This document shows, piece after piece, positions 17,181 to 25,508 of a stretch of 64,000 bases of DNA (position 1 is its first letter; each line of letters begins with the position of its first letter). This DNA is from Nocardia wallacei (GTDB taxonomy: Bacteria; Actinomycetota; Actinomycetes; Mycobacteriales; Mycobacteriaceae), in NCBI RefSeq assembly GCF_014466955.1, contig NZ_AP023396.1, forward strand, positions 7,068,001-7,132,000, in the 5' to 3' direction. The notes under the pieces were generated by a model. The model was not told the DNA's origin. It saw nothing but the letters and a program-made list of their open reading frames with translations, and ran no database searches. The position numbers were made by a program, and so were the translations under genes.

Positions 17181-17578
17181 TCCAGGAATGCTATGCGCTG
17201 AGGGCCATCCGGGCGGCACGTGTCGAAAAAAACGGATCGAATTCGATAGGAATACCACCGCACCGCGCGCCACGTCGGCGCGATACCCGGGTGGCTATTC
17301 GATTTGGTTGCTGGCAATCAGCTGGCAATCGCTCCGGCGGCAGTGCGGCAGAACACGTTCGGCCAGTATGTAGTTCACCTTCGGCTAACGCAGTGGTGCG
17401 TCCGCAGCGGTGCGCCACACCCGCGGGCCGCGCACACGCGGACCCGGCCGCGCACACGCGCTCTACACTGCGGAGGGAAACAGCAGGTGGAACGAATGGC
17501 AGCTGGGAGTCGGACGGATGCAGACGAGCCGGGGCGGCACGGTGATGCGCCGCGAGTGTCAGGCCCGGAGGCGGCGGC
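17181..17578. other. Intergenic region between mftF and TetR, with short direct repeats
   Basis: No gene is supported here. GCTGGCAATC occurs twice in direct orientation (17310-17319 and 17321-17330), and GCCGCGCACACGCG twice (17427-17440 and 17447-17460, a 20-bp step). CAGAACACGTTCGG at 17349-17362 resembles a KstR box but misses both outer bases of the consensus. The region must hold the divergent promoters of mftF and the TetR gene. Confidence 0.5.
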
Positions 17579-18217
17579 TTGCGTAATCAGGGAGGGGCCG
17601 GAGGCGGCGCGAACCAGACCCTGTCGGAATCGGAGATCGTCGAGGCGGCGCTGCGGGTGGTGCGCGCGGACGGCGTGGAGAAGTTGTCCATGCGCCGACT
17701 CTCGCGCGAACTCGGCGTCTCGCCGATGGCGCCTTATTACTACGTCGCCGACAAACGCGAACTGCTCGACCTCGTCGCCACCGCCGCGCTGACCGGCGTC
17801 CGCAAACCACCGCCCGAGGCCGGGCCGTGGCAGCGCCGGCTGCGGGACCTCATCGATCAGATCGATGAGAAATTGCGCAAGCATCCGGGCCTCGGCGATG
17901 TACTCATCGAGCAGATGCTCGGCAAACAGCTCGATCTCATCGCCTCGATCATGGAGATCCTGTTCGATGCCGGGTTCGACGATCGCAATGTGCTGGCCGC
18001 CTATGCCACCATTCACACCTATCTGTTCGGGCGCGCCCGGGTGAATCCGCGCGACCGCTCCGCCCTGACCGACAACCAGCTGCCCGACGCCGTCTCGCGT
18101 GTCCTGCGATACATGGGTGACCTGCGCGGCAAGTACACCTACGACTTCGGCATGGAGGTGTTGATCGCGGGTCTGGAGGCCCAGCTTGTCCGGCAGCGGG
18201 ATGGGCACGTACGATGA
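17579..18217 (+). CDS. TetR family regulator upstream of kshB
   Basis: A 212-residue one-component repressor. The HTH is at about residues 35-60 (LSMRRLSRELGVSPMAPYYY-VADK), and the C-terminal ligand domain resembles the TetR_C class (KHPGLGDVLIEQMLGKQL). The TTG start is supported by GGAGG nine bases upstream. It ends three bases before a KstR box and 55 bases before kshB, so the two may share transcripts, but the box gives kshB its own promoter. The ligand is unknown; steroid or lipid chemistry is suggested only by position. Confidence 0.82.
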   Translation: MRNQGGAGGGANQTLSESEIVEAALRVVRADGVEKLSMRRLSRELGVSPMAPYYYVADKRELLDLVATAALTGVRKPPPEAGPWQRRLRDLIDQIDEKLRKHPGLGDVLIEQMLGKQLDLIASIMEILFDAGFDDRNVLAAYATIHTYLFGRARVNPRDRSALTDNQLPDAVSRVLRYMGDLRGKYTYDFGMEVLIAGLEAQLVRQRDGHVR

Positions 18218-18220
18218 AAT

Positions 18221-18234
18221 TAGAACACGTTCTA
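18221..18234 (+). promoter_or_regulatory. KstR operator upstream of kshB
   Basis: TAGAACACGTTCTA matches the KstR consensus TnnAACnnGTTnnA at every fixed base and is a perfect palindrome apart from its two central bases. It is 38 bases before the kshB ATG. KstR is the cholesterol-catabolism repressor of mycolic-acid actinobacteria. Confidence 0.8.
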
Positions 18235-18272
18235 GTTTCGGCGGCTCGGACTGCCCGGCTCGAGAGGACATC

Positions 18273-19328
18273 ATGACCACTGTCGACGTACCGCACAGCT
18301 CGCGTTCGGCCGTGCTGCGGGTCTCCGCGGTGATCACCGAGACGGGCGACGCCTGTTCGCTGGTGTTCGACGTGCCCGAGGAGCTGCGCGAACGGTTCGC
18401 GTACAAGCCCGGCCAGTTCCTCACTCTGCGCATCCCGAGCGAGCGCACCGGCTCGGTGGCGCGCTGCTACTCGCTGGCCAGCTCGCCCTATACCGACGAT
18501 CGGCCGAAGGTCACGGTGAAGCGCACCGTCGACGGCTACGCCTCGAACTGGGTGTGCGACAACGTGCGCGCGGGTGACGAACTGGAAGTACTGCCGCCCT
18601 CGGGCATCTTCACGCCCAAGGACCTCGACGAGGATCTGCTGCTGTTCGCGGCGGGCAGCGGCATCACACCGGTGATGTCCATCCTGAAGTCGGCGCTGGC
18701 GCGCGGCAGCGGCCGGATCGTGCTCGTGTACGCCAACCGCGATGCCGAATCGGTGATCTTCGCGGGCGAATTGCGGGAGCTGGCGGACAAGAATCCGCAG
18801 CGGCTGGTCGTCGTGCACTGGCTGGAAACGCTGCAGGGTCTGCCGAGTGTGGACGCGCTGGCCGCCGTGGCCGCGCCCTACACCGACCGCCGCGCCTTCA
18901 TGTGCGGGCCGAAGGCGTTCATGGACCGGGTGCACGACGCGCTGGCTCAGCTGGAGGTGCCGCGCGACCGCACGCACGCCGAGATCTTCAACTCGCTGGC
19001 GGGTGATCCGTTCGCGGATACCGCACCGGTCGAGTTGAGCGACGAGGAACAGGCCGACGCCGCTACCGTCGAGGTGGAGCTGGACGGGGAGGTGCACAAC
19101 CTGTCGTGGCCGCGGAGGCAGACGCTGGTGGACATCATGCTGTCCAAGGGCATCGACGTTCCGTACTCGTGTCAGGAGGGTGAGTGCGGGTCGTGCGCCT
19201 GCACCGTGCTCGAGGGGAAGGTCGAGATGGACAACTCCGAGATTCTCGATCCGGAGGATATCGAGGCCGGGTACATTCTCGGCTGCCAGGCGCATCCGGT
19301 GACCGACCATTTGAAGATCCAGTTCTGA
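18273..19328 (+). CDS. kshB: 3-ketosteroid 9-alpha-hydroxylase reductase component (KshB-like)
   Basis: A 351-residue flavin/iron-sulfur reductase that would pass electrons from NADH to the oxygenase KshA in steroid ring opening. Domains in order: FAD-binding barrel (RCYSLASSPY near residue 65), NAD-binding fold (LLFAAGSGITPVMSILKSAL; MCGPKAFMDRVHDAL), and a C-terminal plant-type 2Fe-2S ferredoxin (CQEGECGSCACT then GYILGCQ). Length and order fit KshB/HmpA, and the perfect KstR box upstream supports the steroid assignment over phenylacetate or other reductases. ATG 18273 follows AGAGGA. Convergent with the AlkD-like gene. Confidence 0.85.
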   Translation: MTTVDVPHSSRSAVLRVSAVITETGDACSLVFDVPEELRERFAYKPGQFLTLRIPSERTGSVARCYSLASSPYTDDRPKVTVKRTVDGYASNWVCDNVRAGDELEVLPPSGIFTPKDLDEDLLLFAAGSGITPVMSILKSALARGSGRIVLVYANRDAESVIFAGELRELADKNPQRLVVVHWLETLQGLPSVDALAAVAAPYTDRRAFMCGPKAFMDRVHDALAQLEVPRDRTHAEIFNSLAGDPFADTAPVELSDEEQADAATVEVELDGEVHNLSWPRRQTLVDIMLSKGIDVPYSCQEGECGSCACTVLEGKVEMDNSEILDPEDIEAGYILGCQAHPVTDHLKIQF

Positions 19329-19340
19329 GTTGTCGATGCC

Positions 19341-20084
19341 TCAGCGCATCGACCGGTATGCCTGTCGCGCTGCGGGATCGAGATGTTCGGTGGCGTAACT
19401 CAGTGCGGTGCGGCCCATTTCGGCGGCGTGGCGATCCAGGAAAGCGGTCAGCAGGGTGCGGTCGATGCGCTTGCCCACCTCGCGCAGCATCCAGCCGACG
19501 GCTTTCTGGATCAGGTCGCGGCGATCGCCGAGCAGGATTTCGCAGAGTTCGACAGTGGTTGTGGCGTCCCCGGCCTTGATGAATGCGAAGGTCGTCAAGA
19601 GGGCGACTCGTGGCTCCCACAGCGAATTCCGCTGTGCCAGTTCGAAGAGCAGGTCACGGGGGCGGTTCAGCAGCCAGGGGCCGAGGATGTTCTCGGCCGA
19701 GACGTCCACCAGGTCCCAGTTGTTCACGCGGCCGCGGCGTACGGCCGACAGGTAGCGGTCGACGATCTCCTGTTGTGCGGCACGATCTTCGGTGCGCGGT
19801 TTCATCGCCTTGGCCATGGCGTTGTTGAGCAGGACCAGTCCGGCCAGGCGGTGCTCGTGCACCGGGCTGTCGAGCAGCTCGTCTATCTCCGAGAGCGGTA
19901 GCAGTGCGAAGCGTTTGGCTACCGCGCGGGTCTGGGGGACGCGTACCCCGAGAAATACGTCGCCCTCGCCGTACTCACCGGGACCGGTCTTGAAGAAGCG
20001 TTGCAGATGGATCGCGTCCGCGGGATCGGCGATGTCCGCCAACGCCTTGCGCACCGCGGCGGCGGTCGGGGCGGGCTCGGTCAC
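19341..20084 (-). CDS. AlkD-like DNA alkylation repair protein
   Basis: A 247-residue all-helical HEAT-like repeat protein of the AlkD family, which removes N3- and N7-alkylated bases without base flipping. Family residues visible are VNNWDLVDVSAENILGPWLL (the Trp-Asp pair of the active cleft near residue 120) and IQKAVGWMLREVGKRI (the second Trp, near 200). The GTG start overlaps the stop of the racemase-like gene by four bases, so the two are translationally coupled. Confidence 0.85.
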   Translation of the reverse strand: MTEPAPTAAAVRKALADIADPADAIHLQRFFKTGPGEYGEGDVFLGVRVPQTRAVAKRFALLPLSEIDELLDSPVHEHRLAGLVLLNNAMAKAMKPRTEDRAAQQEIVDRYLSAVRRGRVNNWDLVDVSAENILGPWLLNRPRDLLFELAQRNSLWEPRVALLTTFAFIKAGDATTTVELCEILLGDRRDLIQKAVGWMLREVGKRIDRTLLTAFLDRHAAEMGRTALSYATEHLDPAARQAYRSMR

Positions 20085-20863
20085 GGGACTGCCCGCTGCA
20101 CCGGCTCGCGGGCGCCGAGAATCCGGCCCGACTCATAGGCCGCCGCGGCCCCGGGCAGCGCGCCCGGGCGGCCGCTGTTCAGCACCGTGACCGCGCCGGT
20201 GCCCGCGGTCGGGCGGCCGAGGGCATCCATGCGCCGCAGGGTCTGGGCGGCAACGGCTTCCGCGCTGTCGAACAGCCGCACCCCGGCGGGCAGGGCGGCC
20301 ACGATCGAATCCAGCACCAGGGGGTAGTGGGTGCAGCCGAGCACCACGCCCTCGGTTTCGGGCGGGGTGCGGTCGGCGGCCTGCGCGATGGCCAGTTCGA
20401 TCGCCGCCAGGTCGCCGCGGTCGATGGCGTCGGCGAGGCCGTGGCAGGCGACGCCCGTCACCTCGGCGTCGCCACCGAAGCGCGCGATCAGGTCCGCCTG
20501 GTACCGGCTGGCGGTGGTCGCGGCCGTCGCCCACACGGCCACCCGGCGGCAGGCCGCGGCGGCGGGCTTGATCGCGGGCACGGTCCCGACCACCGGGACC
20601 TGCGGCCCGACCGCCGCCCGCACGTGCTCGAGCGCCGTCACGCTGGCCGTATTGCACGGCAGCACGATCACCTCGGCGCCCAGCTCCAGCGCCCGCCGCG
20701 CGGCCCGCAGCACCCGCTCCACCACCCACGGTTCCGGCTTCGGCCCCCACGGAGCGCCATCGGGGTCGGTCTGCAACAACAGATCCAGATCGGGCCGCAA
20801 CTTCCGCAGCCACGCCCCCGTGGGCAACATCCCCAGTCCGGAATCGATGAGCGCGACGATCAC
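20081..20863 (-). CDS. Aspartate/glutamate racemase family protein, MurI-like
   Basis: A 260-residue member of the racemase fold. The N-terminal VALIDSGLGMLP carries the conserved Asp-Ser; the two catalytic cysteines are in VLPCNTASVTALEH and GVVLGCTHYPLV. The usual DxxxxPYG motif is replaced by DPDGAPWGPK, and the region after DSGLG lacks the typical 'GLTV' helix, so specificity may differ from standard glutamate racemase. The GTG at 20863 (VIVALIDSG) fits the family's start; the open frame runs further upstream into low-complexity sequence without support. Confidence 0.75.
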   Translation of the reverse strand: MIVALIDSGLGMLPTGAWLRKLRPDLDLLLQTDPDGAPWGPKPEPWVVERVLRAARRALELGAEVIVLPCNTASVTALEHVRAAVGPQVPVVGTVPAIKPAAAACRRVAVWATAATTASRYQADLIARFGGDAEVTGVACHGLADAIDRGDLAAIELAIAQAADRTPPETEGVVLGCTHYPLVLDSIVAALPAGVRLFDSAEAVAAQTLRRMDALGRPTAGTGAVTVLNSGRPGALPGAAAAYESGRILGAREPVQRAVP

Positions 20864-20939
20864 ACCCGCAACCTTATTAGCGCCCACCCACCCCACCACA
20901 CCCACCCATCCGCGCACACCACCGACACCGCACGGCGCA

Positions 20940-21500
20940 CACCACGAACCAGCTCACCGCCCGCGCCACACCACCGACGAAACAGACGCGCACGCTCCAC
21001 CACCGCCCGCTGCAATGCACAGACACCGCGCCGACCGATAGACGAAACGCACCAGCACTGCGGACGACAGAAGGGAGCGCGACAGCGCCGACGACACCGC
21101 ACACACCACCGACGCGACAGGCGCGCACGCTCTACGACCGCCCGCGGCAATGCACAGACATCTCGCCGTCCGGTAGACACGAACCGAACCAGCACCGCAG
21201 ACGACAGGACGGGAGCGCGACAGCGCTGGCGACATCGCACACACCGCCGACGCGACAGGCGCGCACGGTCTACGACCGCCCGCGCCACACCGAGTACACC
21301 ACCGATGCAACAGGCATGAATTCGCCACTACCACCTGCGGCAGGGCATAGAAACCGCGCCGACCGTCGACATGAACCGCACCAGCACTGCGGACGACAGG
21401 ACGGGAGCGCCGGCGATATCGCATGCACCGGCGACGCGGACCGGCGCACCTCACCGCAGCGCGTAGTACGGGCACAGACACCGTGCCGACCGGTGGGACA
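20940..21500. repeat. Degenerate tandem repeat field, about 135-bp period
   Basis: Between two minus-strand genes, the motif CCGACGMRACAG-x-CGCGCACG...ACCGCCCGC recurs at 20974, 21109 and 21247 (steps of 135 and 138 bp), with weaker starts near 21299 and 21429. The internal marker CACCAGCACTGCGGACGACA also recurs at about the same step. Both steps are multiples of three and the field is open in frames on both strands, but codon use is unlike the neighbouring genes and no ribosome site is seen. No gene is called. Confidence 0.7.
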
Positions 21501-21533
21501 GCGGGTGTCGGGACCGTGGGAGTGCGGTGAGGC

Positions 21534-22715
21534 TCAGGGGACGGGGGTGGCCGCGGCGGCCAGCTGGGCGCGCATTTTCATTACCGCGCCGGTTTTGCCG
21601 GCGCCGATGACCGCGGTGAGGGTGCCGTCGGCGAAGTAGTGGGCGAGGAATTTGCGGCCGTCGTCCTCGATGAGCCGGACCTCGTCGGCGGCCGCGGGGG
21701 TGCCCAGGACCTGGATTTTCAGGTCGTACTGGTCGCTCCAGACGTAGGGGACGCGGGCAGCGGCGGGCGGGTCCGTGCCCAGGAGCGCGGCGGTGAGCAG
21801 TTGGGCCTGTTCGCCGGCGTTGGTCCAGTGTTCGACGCGCTTGTGCCGGCCGGTCGGGTGCCGCCACGCGGCCACGTCGCCGATCGCCCACACGCCGTCC
21901 ACCGCCGTGCGGCCCACCTCGTCGGCGAGCACGCCACCACCGGCAGCGGGCTCGGCGAGAGGGATACCGGAACCGGCCAGCCAGTCGGTCACCGGCACCG
22001 AGCCGACGCCGATCACCACCAGTTCGGCGGCCACCTCGGTACCATCCGACAGCCGCACCCCGGCGACCGAATCACCCTCGACCACAAGCGAATCCATCCC
22101 GGTGCCGCAGCGCAGATCGACGCCCTCGGCCCGGTGCAACCGGGCGACCAGCCCGCCGACCTCCGCCCCCAGCGACGCGGCCAGCGGTTGCGGCTGCGGC
22201 TCCACCAGCACCACGTCCACCCCGCGCGTGCGCAGGCTGGCCGTCACCTCGCAGCCGATGAAACCCGCGCCCACCACCACGGCCCGGGACGCGCGGGCCA
22301 GCTCGTCGCGCAGCGCGACGGCGTCGTCGTGGCGGCGCAGCACGTGCACGCCGGACACCGCGGGCAGGCCGGGAATCCGCTTGGGCCGCAAGCCGGTCGC
22401 GATGATCAGCTGGTCGTAATCGAGCACGTCGCCGTCGGCGAGGCGAACCTGCCGCGCGGCGGTGTCGACCCCCGTCGCGGCGGCGTCCAGGCGCAACTCG
22501 ATGTCCTTCTCCGCGAAGAACTCGGCGGGACGCAGCGTGGTGTCGTCGGTCTCCCCGCGCACGAACTGCTTGGACAGCGGCGGCCGGTCGTAGGGCAGCC
22601 GCGCCTCGTCACCGACCAGGACCAGCCCGCCGGAATAGCCGCCGCGGCGCAGCTCCTCCGCCGCGCGCAGGCCCGCCAGACCCGCTCCGACAACAACAAT
22701 GGGCCGCTCGCTCAT
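21534..22715 (-). CDS. FAD-dependent ferredoxin/rubredoxin reductase
   Basis: A 393-residue NAD(P)H:ferredoxin reductase of the kind that feeds P450 and Rieske oxygenases. FAD motif IVVVGAGLAGLRAAEELR at the N-terminus; LPYDRPPLSKQ; LIIATGLRPKRIPG; NAD motif AVVVGAGFIGCEVTASLR; second FAD motif VDGVWAIGDVAAWRHP; and a reductase C-terminal domain. The ATG at 22715 follows GGGGGAG. A perfect KstR box 64 bases upstream suggests electron supply to a sterol oxygenase. Its place downstream of tuf on the same strand parallels a ferredoxin reductase gene in mycobacteria, as far as I recall. Confidence 0.88.
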   Translation of the reverse strand: MSERPIVVVGAGLAGLRAAEELRRGGYSGGLVLVGDEARLPYDRPPLSKQFVRGETDDTTLRPAEFFAEKDIELRLDAAATGVDTAARQVRLADGDVLDYDQLIIATGLRPKRIPGLPAVSGVHVLRRHDDAVALRDELARASRAVVVGAGFIGCEVTASLRTRGVDVVLVEPQPQPLAASLGAEVGGLVARLHRAEGVDLRCGTGMDSLVVEGDSVAGVRLSDGTEVAAELVVIGVGSVPVTDWLAGSGIPLAEPAAGGGVLADEVGRTAVDGVWAIGDVAAWRHPTGRHKRVEHWTNAGEQAQLLTAALLGTDPPAAARVPYVWSDQYDLKIQVLGTPAAADEVRLIEDDGRKFLAHYFADGTLTAVIGAGKTGAVMKMRAQLAAAATPVP

Positions 22716-22779
22716 CGCATCTCCCCCGGGTCGGAAGTCATGGTCACTGAAATGGAGAACACGATAACCGACCATATTC

Positions 22780-22793
22780 TAGAACCTGTTCTA
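22780..22793 (-). promoter_or_regulatory. KstR operator upstream of the FAD reductase
   Basis: TAGAACCTGTTCTA at this position meets TnnAACnnGTTnnA exactly (reverse complement TAGAACAGGTTCTA). It lies 64 bases before the reductase ATG. Confidence 0.78.
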
Positions 22794-22854
22794 TTTTCCA
22801 TCCGGGTGACGACCGCCACACCGGAAACCGCTGCACAATCTTGCTCCGCCAGGT

Positions 22855-22872
22855 ATTGATCGGGCGGTCAAT
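22855..22872. promoter_or_regulatory. Imperfect palindrome upstream of SPW/TetR unit
   Basis: ATTGATC-GGGC-GGTCAAT has 6 of 7 arm bases paired and resembles common TetR operators of the TTGACCG..CGGTCAA type. It is 50 bases before the SPW gene, whose partner is a TetR regulator, so autoregulation is plausible (inference). Confidence 0.4.
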
Positions 22873-22922
22873 CAGGTCTATACCGGGAGGTGGACATATC
22901 CCCAGTCCTCGAGGAGGCAACA

Positions 22923-23270
22923 ATGTTCACCGAGAGTCGCGCGCAGGATTTCGTAGCCATCGTGCTCGGCGCCTTCACCGCGCTGTCACCCCTCTGGGTC
23001 GACACCAGTTCCCGGGCGACGTGGACGCTGATCGTCCTCGGCGTGCTGATCGCCCTGACCGGTCTGGCACAGCTGGCACGCCCGGCGATGTCGGAGTTGG
23101 ACTACGCGATGGGCGCGCTCGGCGTGCTGCTGTTCATCTCCCCGTGGGTGATGAACTACGACGCATTCAGTGGCGCCTCCTGGACCGCGTGGATCGTCGG
23201 AGTGCTGACCGTCGTCGTCGCGGTGGCGGCGCTTCCCCAAGTGACGGCGCGCCTGCATACTGCTCACTGA
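22923..23270 (+). CDS. SPW repeat membrane protein
   Basis: A 115-residue integral membrane protein with two SPW-type repeats: ALSPLWVD near residue 20 and LFISPWVMN near residue 73, each flanked by hydrophobic helices (four spans in total). The function of the family is unknown. ATG preceded by GAGGAGGCAAC. Its stop overlaps the TetR start (TGATG), so the two are coupled. Confidence 0.82.
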   Translation: MFTESRAQDFVAIVLGAFTALSPLWVDTSSRATWTLIVLGVLIALTGLAQLARPAMSELDYAMGALGVLLFISPWVMNYDAFSGASWTAWIVGVLTVVVAVAALPQVTARLHTAH

Positions 23271-23899
23271 TGCATATGCCCAAACCCCATCGAGCGGGGC
23301 GTCGCCGGCGCAGCAAGGTCGACGGCGACGCCCGTCAGCTCATCCTGGACGCCGCCGAGAACCTTTTCGCGGCACAGGGTTTCGACGCCACCGCAACGGC
23401 GGCCATCGCCACGTCCGCGGGCGTCCCGAAGGGCTTGGTCTTCTACTACTTCCCCACCAAGGATTCGATCCTGTCGGCGCTGATGGCCGAGCGGGTGCCC
23501 GCGCAGCCGCTCACCGACATCGAAACCGTCGTCACCCCGGGCGATCCCGCCACCAGCCTGGTGAACCTGGACGCCGCGCTGAACCTGCGCGACCATCACT
23601 CCTCCGTGCTGCGCGTGATCATGTGGCGCGAGGCCGACACCCACCCCGACGTCCGAAAGCAGTTGCGGCGCATTCGCGATCAGCTGCTCGACGTCACCGC
23701 CCGCGTGCTGCAGGCCAGCGCGCCCGCCCCGGTACAGCCGGGCACGCTGCGCGCGTGCGCCACGGCCTGGGTCTCGGGAGTACTGGCCATCACCACCACC
23801 GACCGCCTGCACGCGCTCGACGGCCTCACCCTGCCGACCACCGACGAGATTCTCAATCTCTCCCAGGTCATCGCGGCGGGCATGACCCAACTCGGCTGA
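23270..23899 (+). CDS. TetR family regulator coupled to SPW protein
   Basis: A 209-residue repressor. After a basic start (MHMPKPHRAGRRRRSK) comes the HTH, about residues 40-65 (TAAIATSAGVPKGLVFYYFP-TK). The ligand domain has no recognisable relation to known effectors. The ATG overlaps the SPW stop; a second ATG two codons on is possible. It probably controls its own operon through the palindrome at 22855. Confidence 0.85.
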   Translation: MHMPKPHRAGRRRRSKVDGDARQLILDAAENLFAAQGFDATATAAIATSAGVPKGLVFYYFPTKDSILSALMAERVPAQPLTDIETVVTPGDPATSLVNLDAALNLRDHHSSVLRVIMWREADTHPDVRKQLRRIRDQLLDVTARVLQASAPAPVQPGTLRACATAWVSGVLAITTTDRLHALDGLTLPTTDEILNLSQVIAAGMTQLG

Positions 23900-24096
23900 G
23901 CCCGGCGGCCGATAGCCACCGGCAACGGATTCGGGTATTGCCCGTGCCGTCGATGAATTACGCTCACCCCTACGTAGACCGTGCCGCGGCGAAGCCGCCG
24001 GCACGCTACGGATGCGGACCGTCGTGCCGGCGACACCGCATCCGGCATCGGTGCGCGACAGCTGCGCCCGAGCCGTGACGATGAGGGAGAACGGCC

Positions 24097-24471
24097 GTGG
24101 ACGCACGGGGTTTCGGAGACCTGGAGGCCGTGGTGATGGATCGAGTCTGGCGACGCACGTCGCCGACGACGGTGCGCGAGGTGTTCGAGGAACTGTCCGG
24201 AGAACGCAGCATCGCCTACACCACGGTCCTGTCCACCATGGACAATCTGCACCGCAAGGGCTGGCTGGAACGCGAGCGCGCGGGGCGGGCCTACCGCTAC
24301 CGGGCGGTGCTGACGCGCGAGCAGTACAGCGCCCGGCTGATGCGCGAGGCGCTCGGGCGCGGCGGCCGGGCCGACCTGGTGCTGGCGCATTTCGTCGACG
24401 GCATCAGCGCCGAGGAGTCCGACAGTCTGCACGCGGCGCTGTGCAGGCGGGGGCACCGCGCCTGCGAGTGA
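24097..24471 (+). CDS. BlaI/MecI/CopY family repressor
   Basis: A 124-residue winged-helix repressor: GDLEAVVMDRVWRRTSPTTV, then SIAYTTVLSTMDNLHRKGWL and a GRAYRYRAVLTREQY wing, which are hallmark BlaI segments. BlaI proteins are released from DNA by cleavage by an M56 sensor peptidase, and such a peptidase gene is adjacent. Here, however, the two genes are convergent, with two bases between stops, instead of forming one operon. GTG start after GGGAG. Confidence 0.87.
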   Translation: MDARGFGDLEAVVMDRVWRRTSPTTVREVFEELSGERSIAYTTVLSTMDNLHRKGWLERERAGRAYRYRAVLTREQYSARLMREALGRGGRADLVLAHFVDGISAEESDSLHAALCRRGHRACE

Positions 24472-24473
24472 CC

Positions 24474-25508
24474 TCAGCGCAGGAGCGTCGGCACCGCCGG
24501 AAGATGCGCCGCCCGGGCCGACATCGGACGCGGCGCGTGCGCCGGCGAGACCTGCTCGGGCGCGCACACCGCGATACTCGCCGCGGCGAGCACGGTCGCG
24601 ATGGCCGAACCGATCGTCGCGACCGAGAGCGCCGGGTGCCGCAGCGGATCGCGGGCGAAGGGGACCGGGCAGGCCGCGAGCACCAGGCGATCCACCCGGT
24701 CCGGTAGCCAGGCCCCGGTCGCCTCGATCGGACCCGCCGCGTCGGCCGCCACACCGGACAGGGCGAGCAGCGCCCGAATCACGGTGCGCGGTCCGTGAAT
24801 CCGGGCCGCCGCGTCGTCGGCGCACATCTCCGCCAGCCGCGCGACCTCGACCGCGCCGCGGGTGAACAGCCGGATCCGCGGGAACACCGTGGCCAGCCCG
24901 CGGGTCGTGCCCAGCAGCAGATGATGCCGCCCGGCGAGATGCGCCCGCTCGTGCGCGAGCACGGCCGCGAGGTGATCCTCGTCGAGGGCCGCGATGGTCC
25001 CGCGGGTGACGACGACGGTGCCCTCCTTGCCTGCCACGCAATAGGCGGCGGGCTCGGCGACGTCGAGAACCACCGCGTCGAGGAAAGCGTTGTACCGACC
25101 GGCGATTCGAACCATGCGTGCGTGTTCGTGCGTAATGCGACGCGCCCGCACCAGCATTCGGATCAGGCGGCCCGCCGTGACCAGCGCCGTGACCGTCGTG
25201 ACGACACCGACGAGCAGCAGCCCGCCCTCGACCGCGGCGCCGTAGCCGCCCACGACGGTGTCGTGCAGCCGGGTGACGCAGGTGTCGCCGAGGCTCGGGC
25301 AGCCCGGCCGGGTCAGATCGCGCAGCGCGTCGACGATCACCAGGACGAGCGCGGCCGCCCACGCCGCCGTGACCGCGCCGATGACCCCCATCCACGCGAT
25401 CAGCCCGAGGCGCGGACTGCGTTCGGCACCGACGGCGCGCGCGAGCAGCGCCGGAGCGAGAAGTGCTGTCACGGAACCGCAGAGCACCAAGCACACCGCG
25501 AGACTCAT
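24474..25508 (-). CDS. M56 family (BlaR1/MecR1-like) membrane metallopeptidase
   Basis: A 344-residue membrane protease. Three hydrophobic segments in the N-terminal 120 residues precede the zinc site AVLAHERAHLAGRHH (HExxH), with a likely third ligand in the later RLAEMCADDAA. It lacks the penicillin-binding sensor domain of BlaR1, as most actinobacterial M56 proteins do. A final hydrophobic helix lies near residue 305. It is the likely sensor for the adjacent BlaI repressor. Confidence 0.86.
   Translation of the reverse strand: MSLAVCLVLCGSVTALLAPALLARAVGAERSPRLGLIAWMGVIGAVTAAWAAALVLVIVDALRDLTRPGCPSLGDTCVTRLHDTVVGGYGAAVEGGLLLVGVVTTVTALVTAGRLIRMLVRARRITHEHARMVRIAGRYNAFLDAVVLDVAEPAAYCVAGKEGTVVVTRGTIAALDEDHLAAVLAHERAHLAGRHHLLLGTTRGLATVFPRIRLFTRGAVEVARLAEMCADDAAARIHGPRTVIRALLALSGVAADAAGPIEATGAWLPDRVDRLVLAACPVPFARDPLRHPALSVATIGSAIATVLAAASIAVCAPEQVSPAHAPRPMSARAAHLPAVPTLLR

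Noticed and set aside
17349..17362. CAGAACACGTTCGG as a fourth KstR operator
   Set aside because: The AACnnGTT core is present, but both outer fixed bases (T and A) are wrong, so it is not counted with the three exact matches.
20954..21481. Cysteine- and arginine-rich 175-residue protein in the repeat field
   Set aside because: No ribosome site, atypical codon use, and it simply reads through degenerate DNA repeats that are open on both strands.
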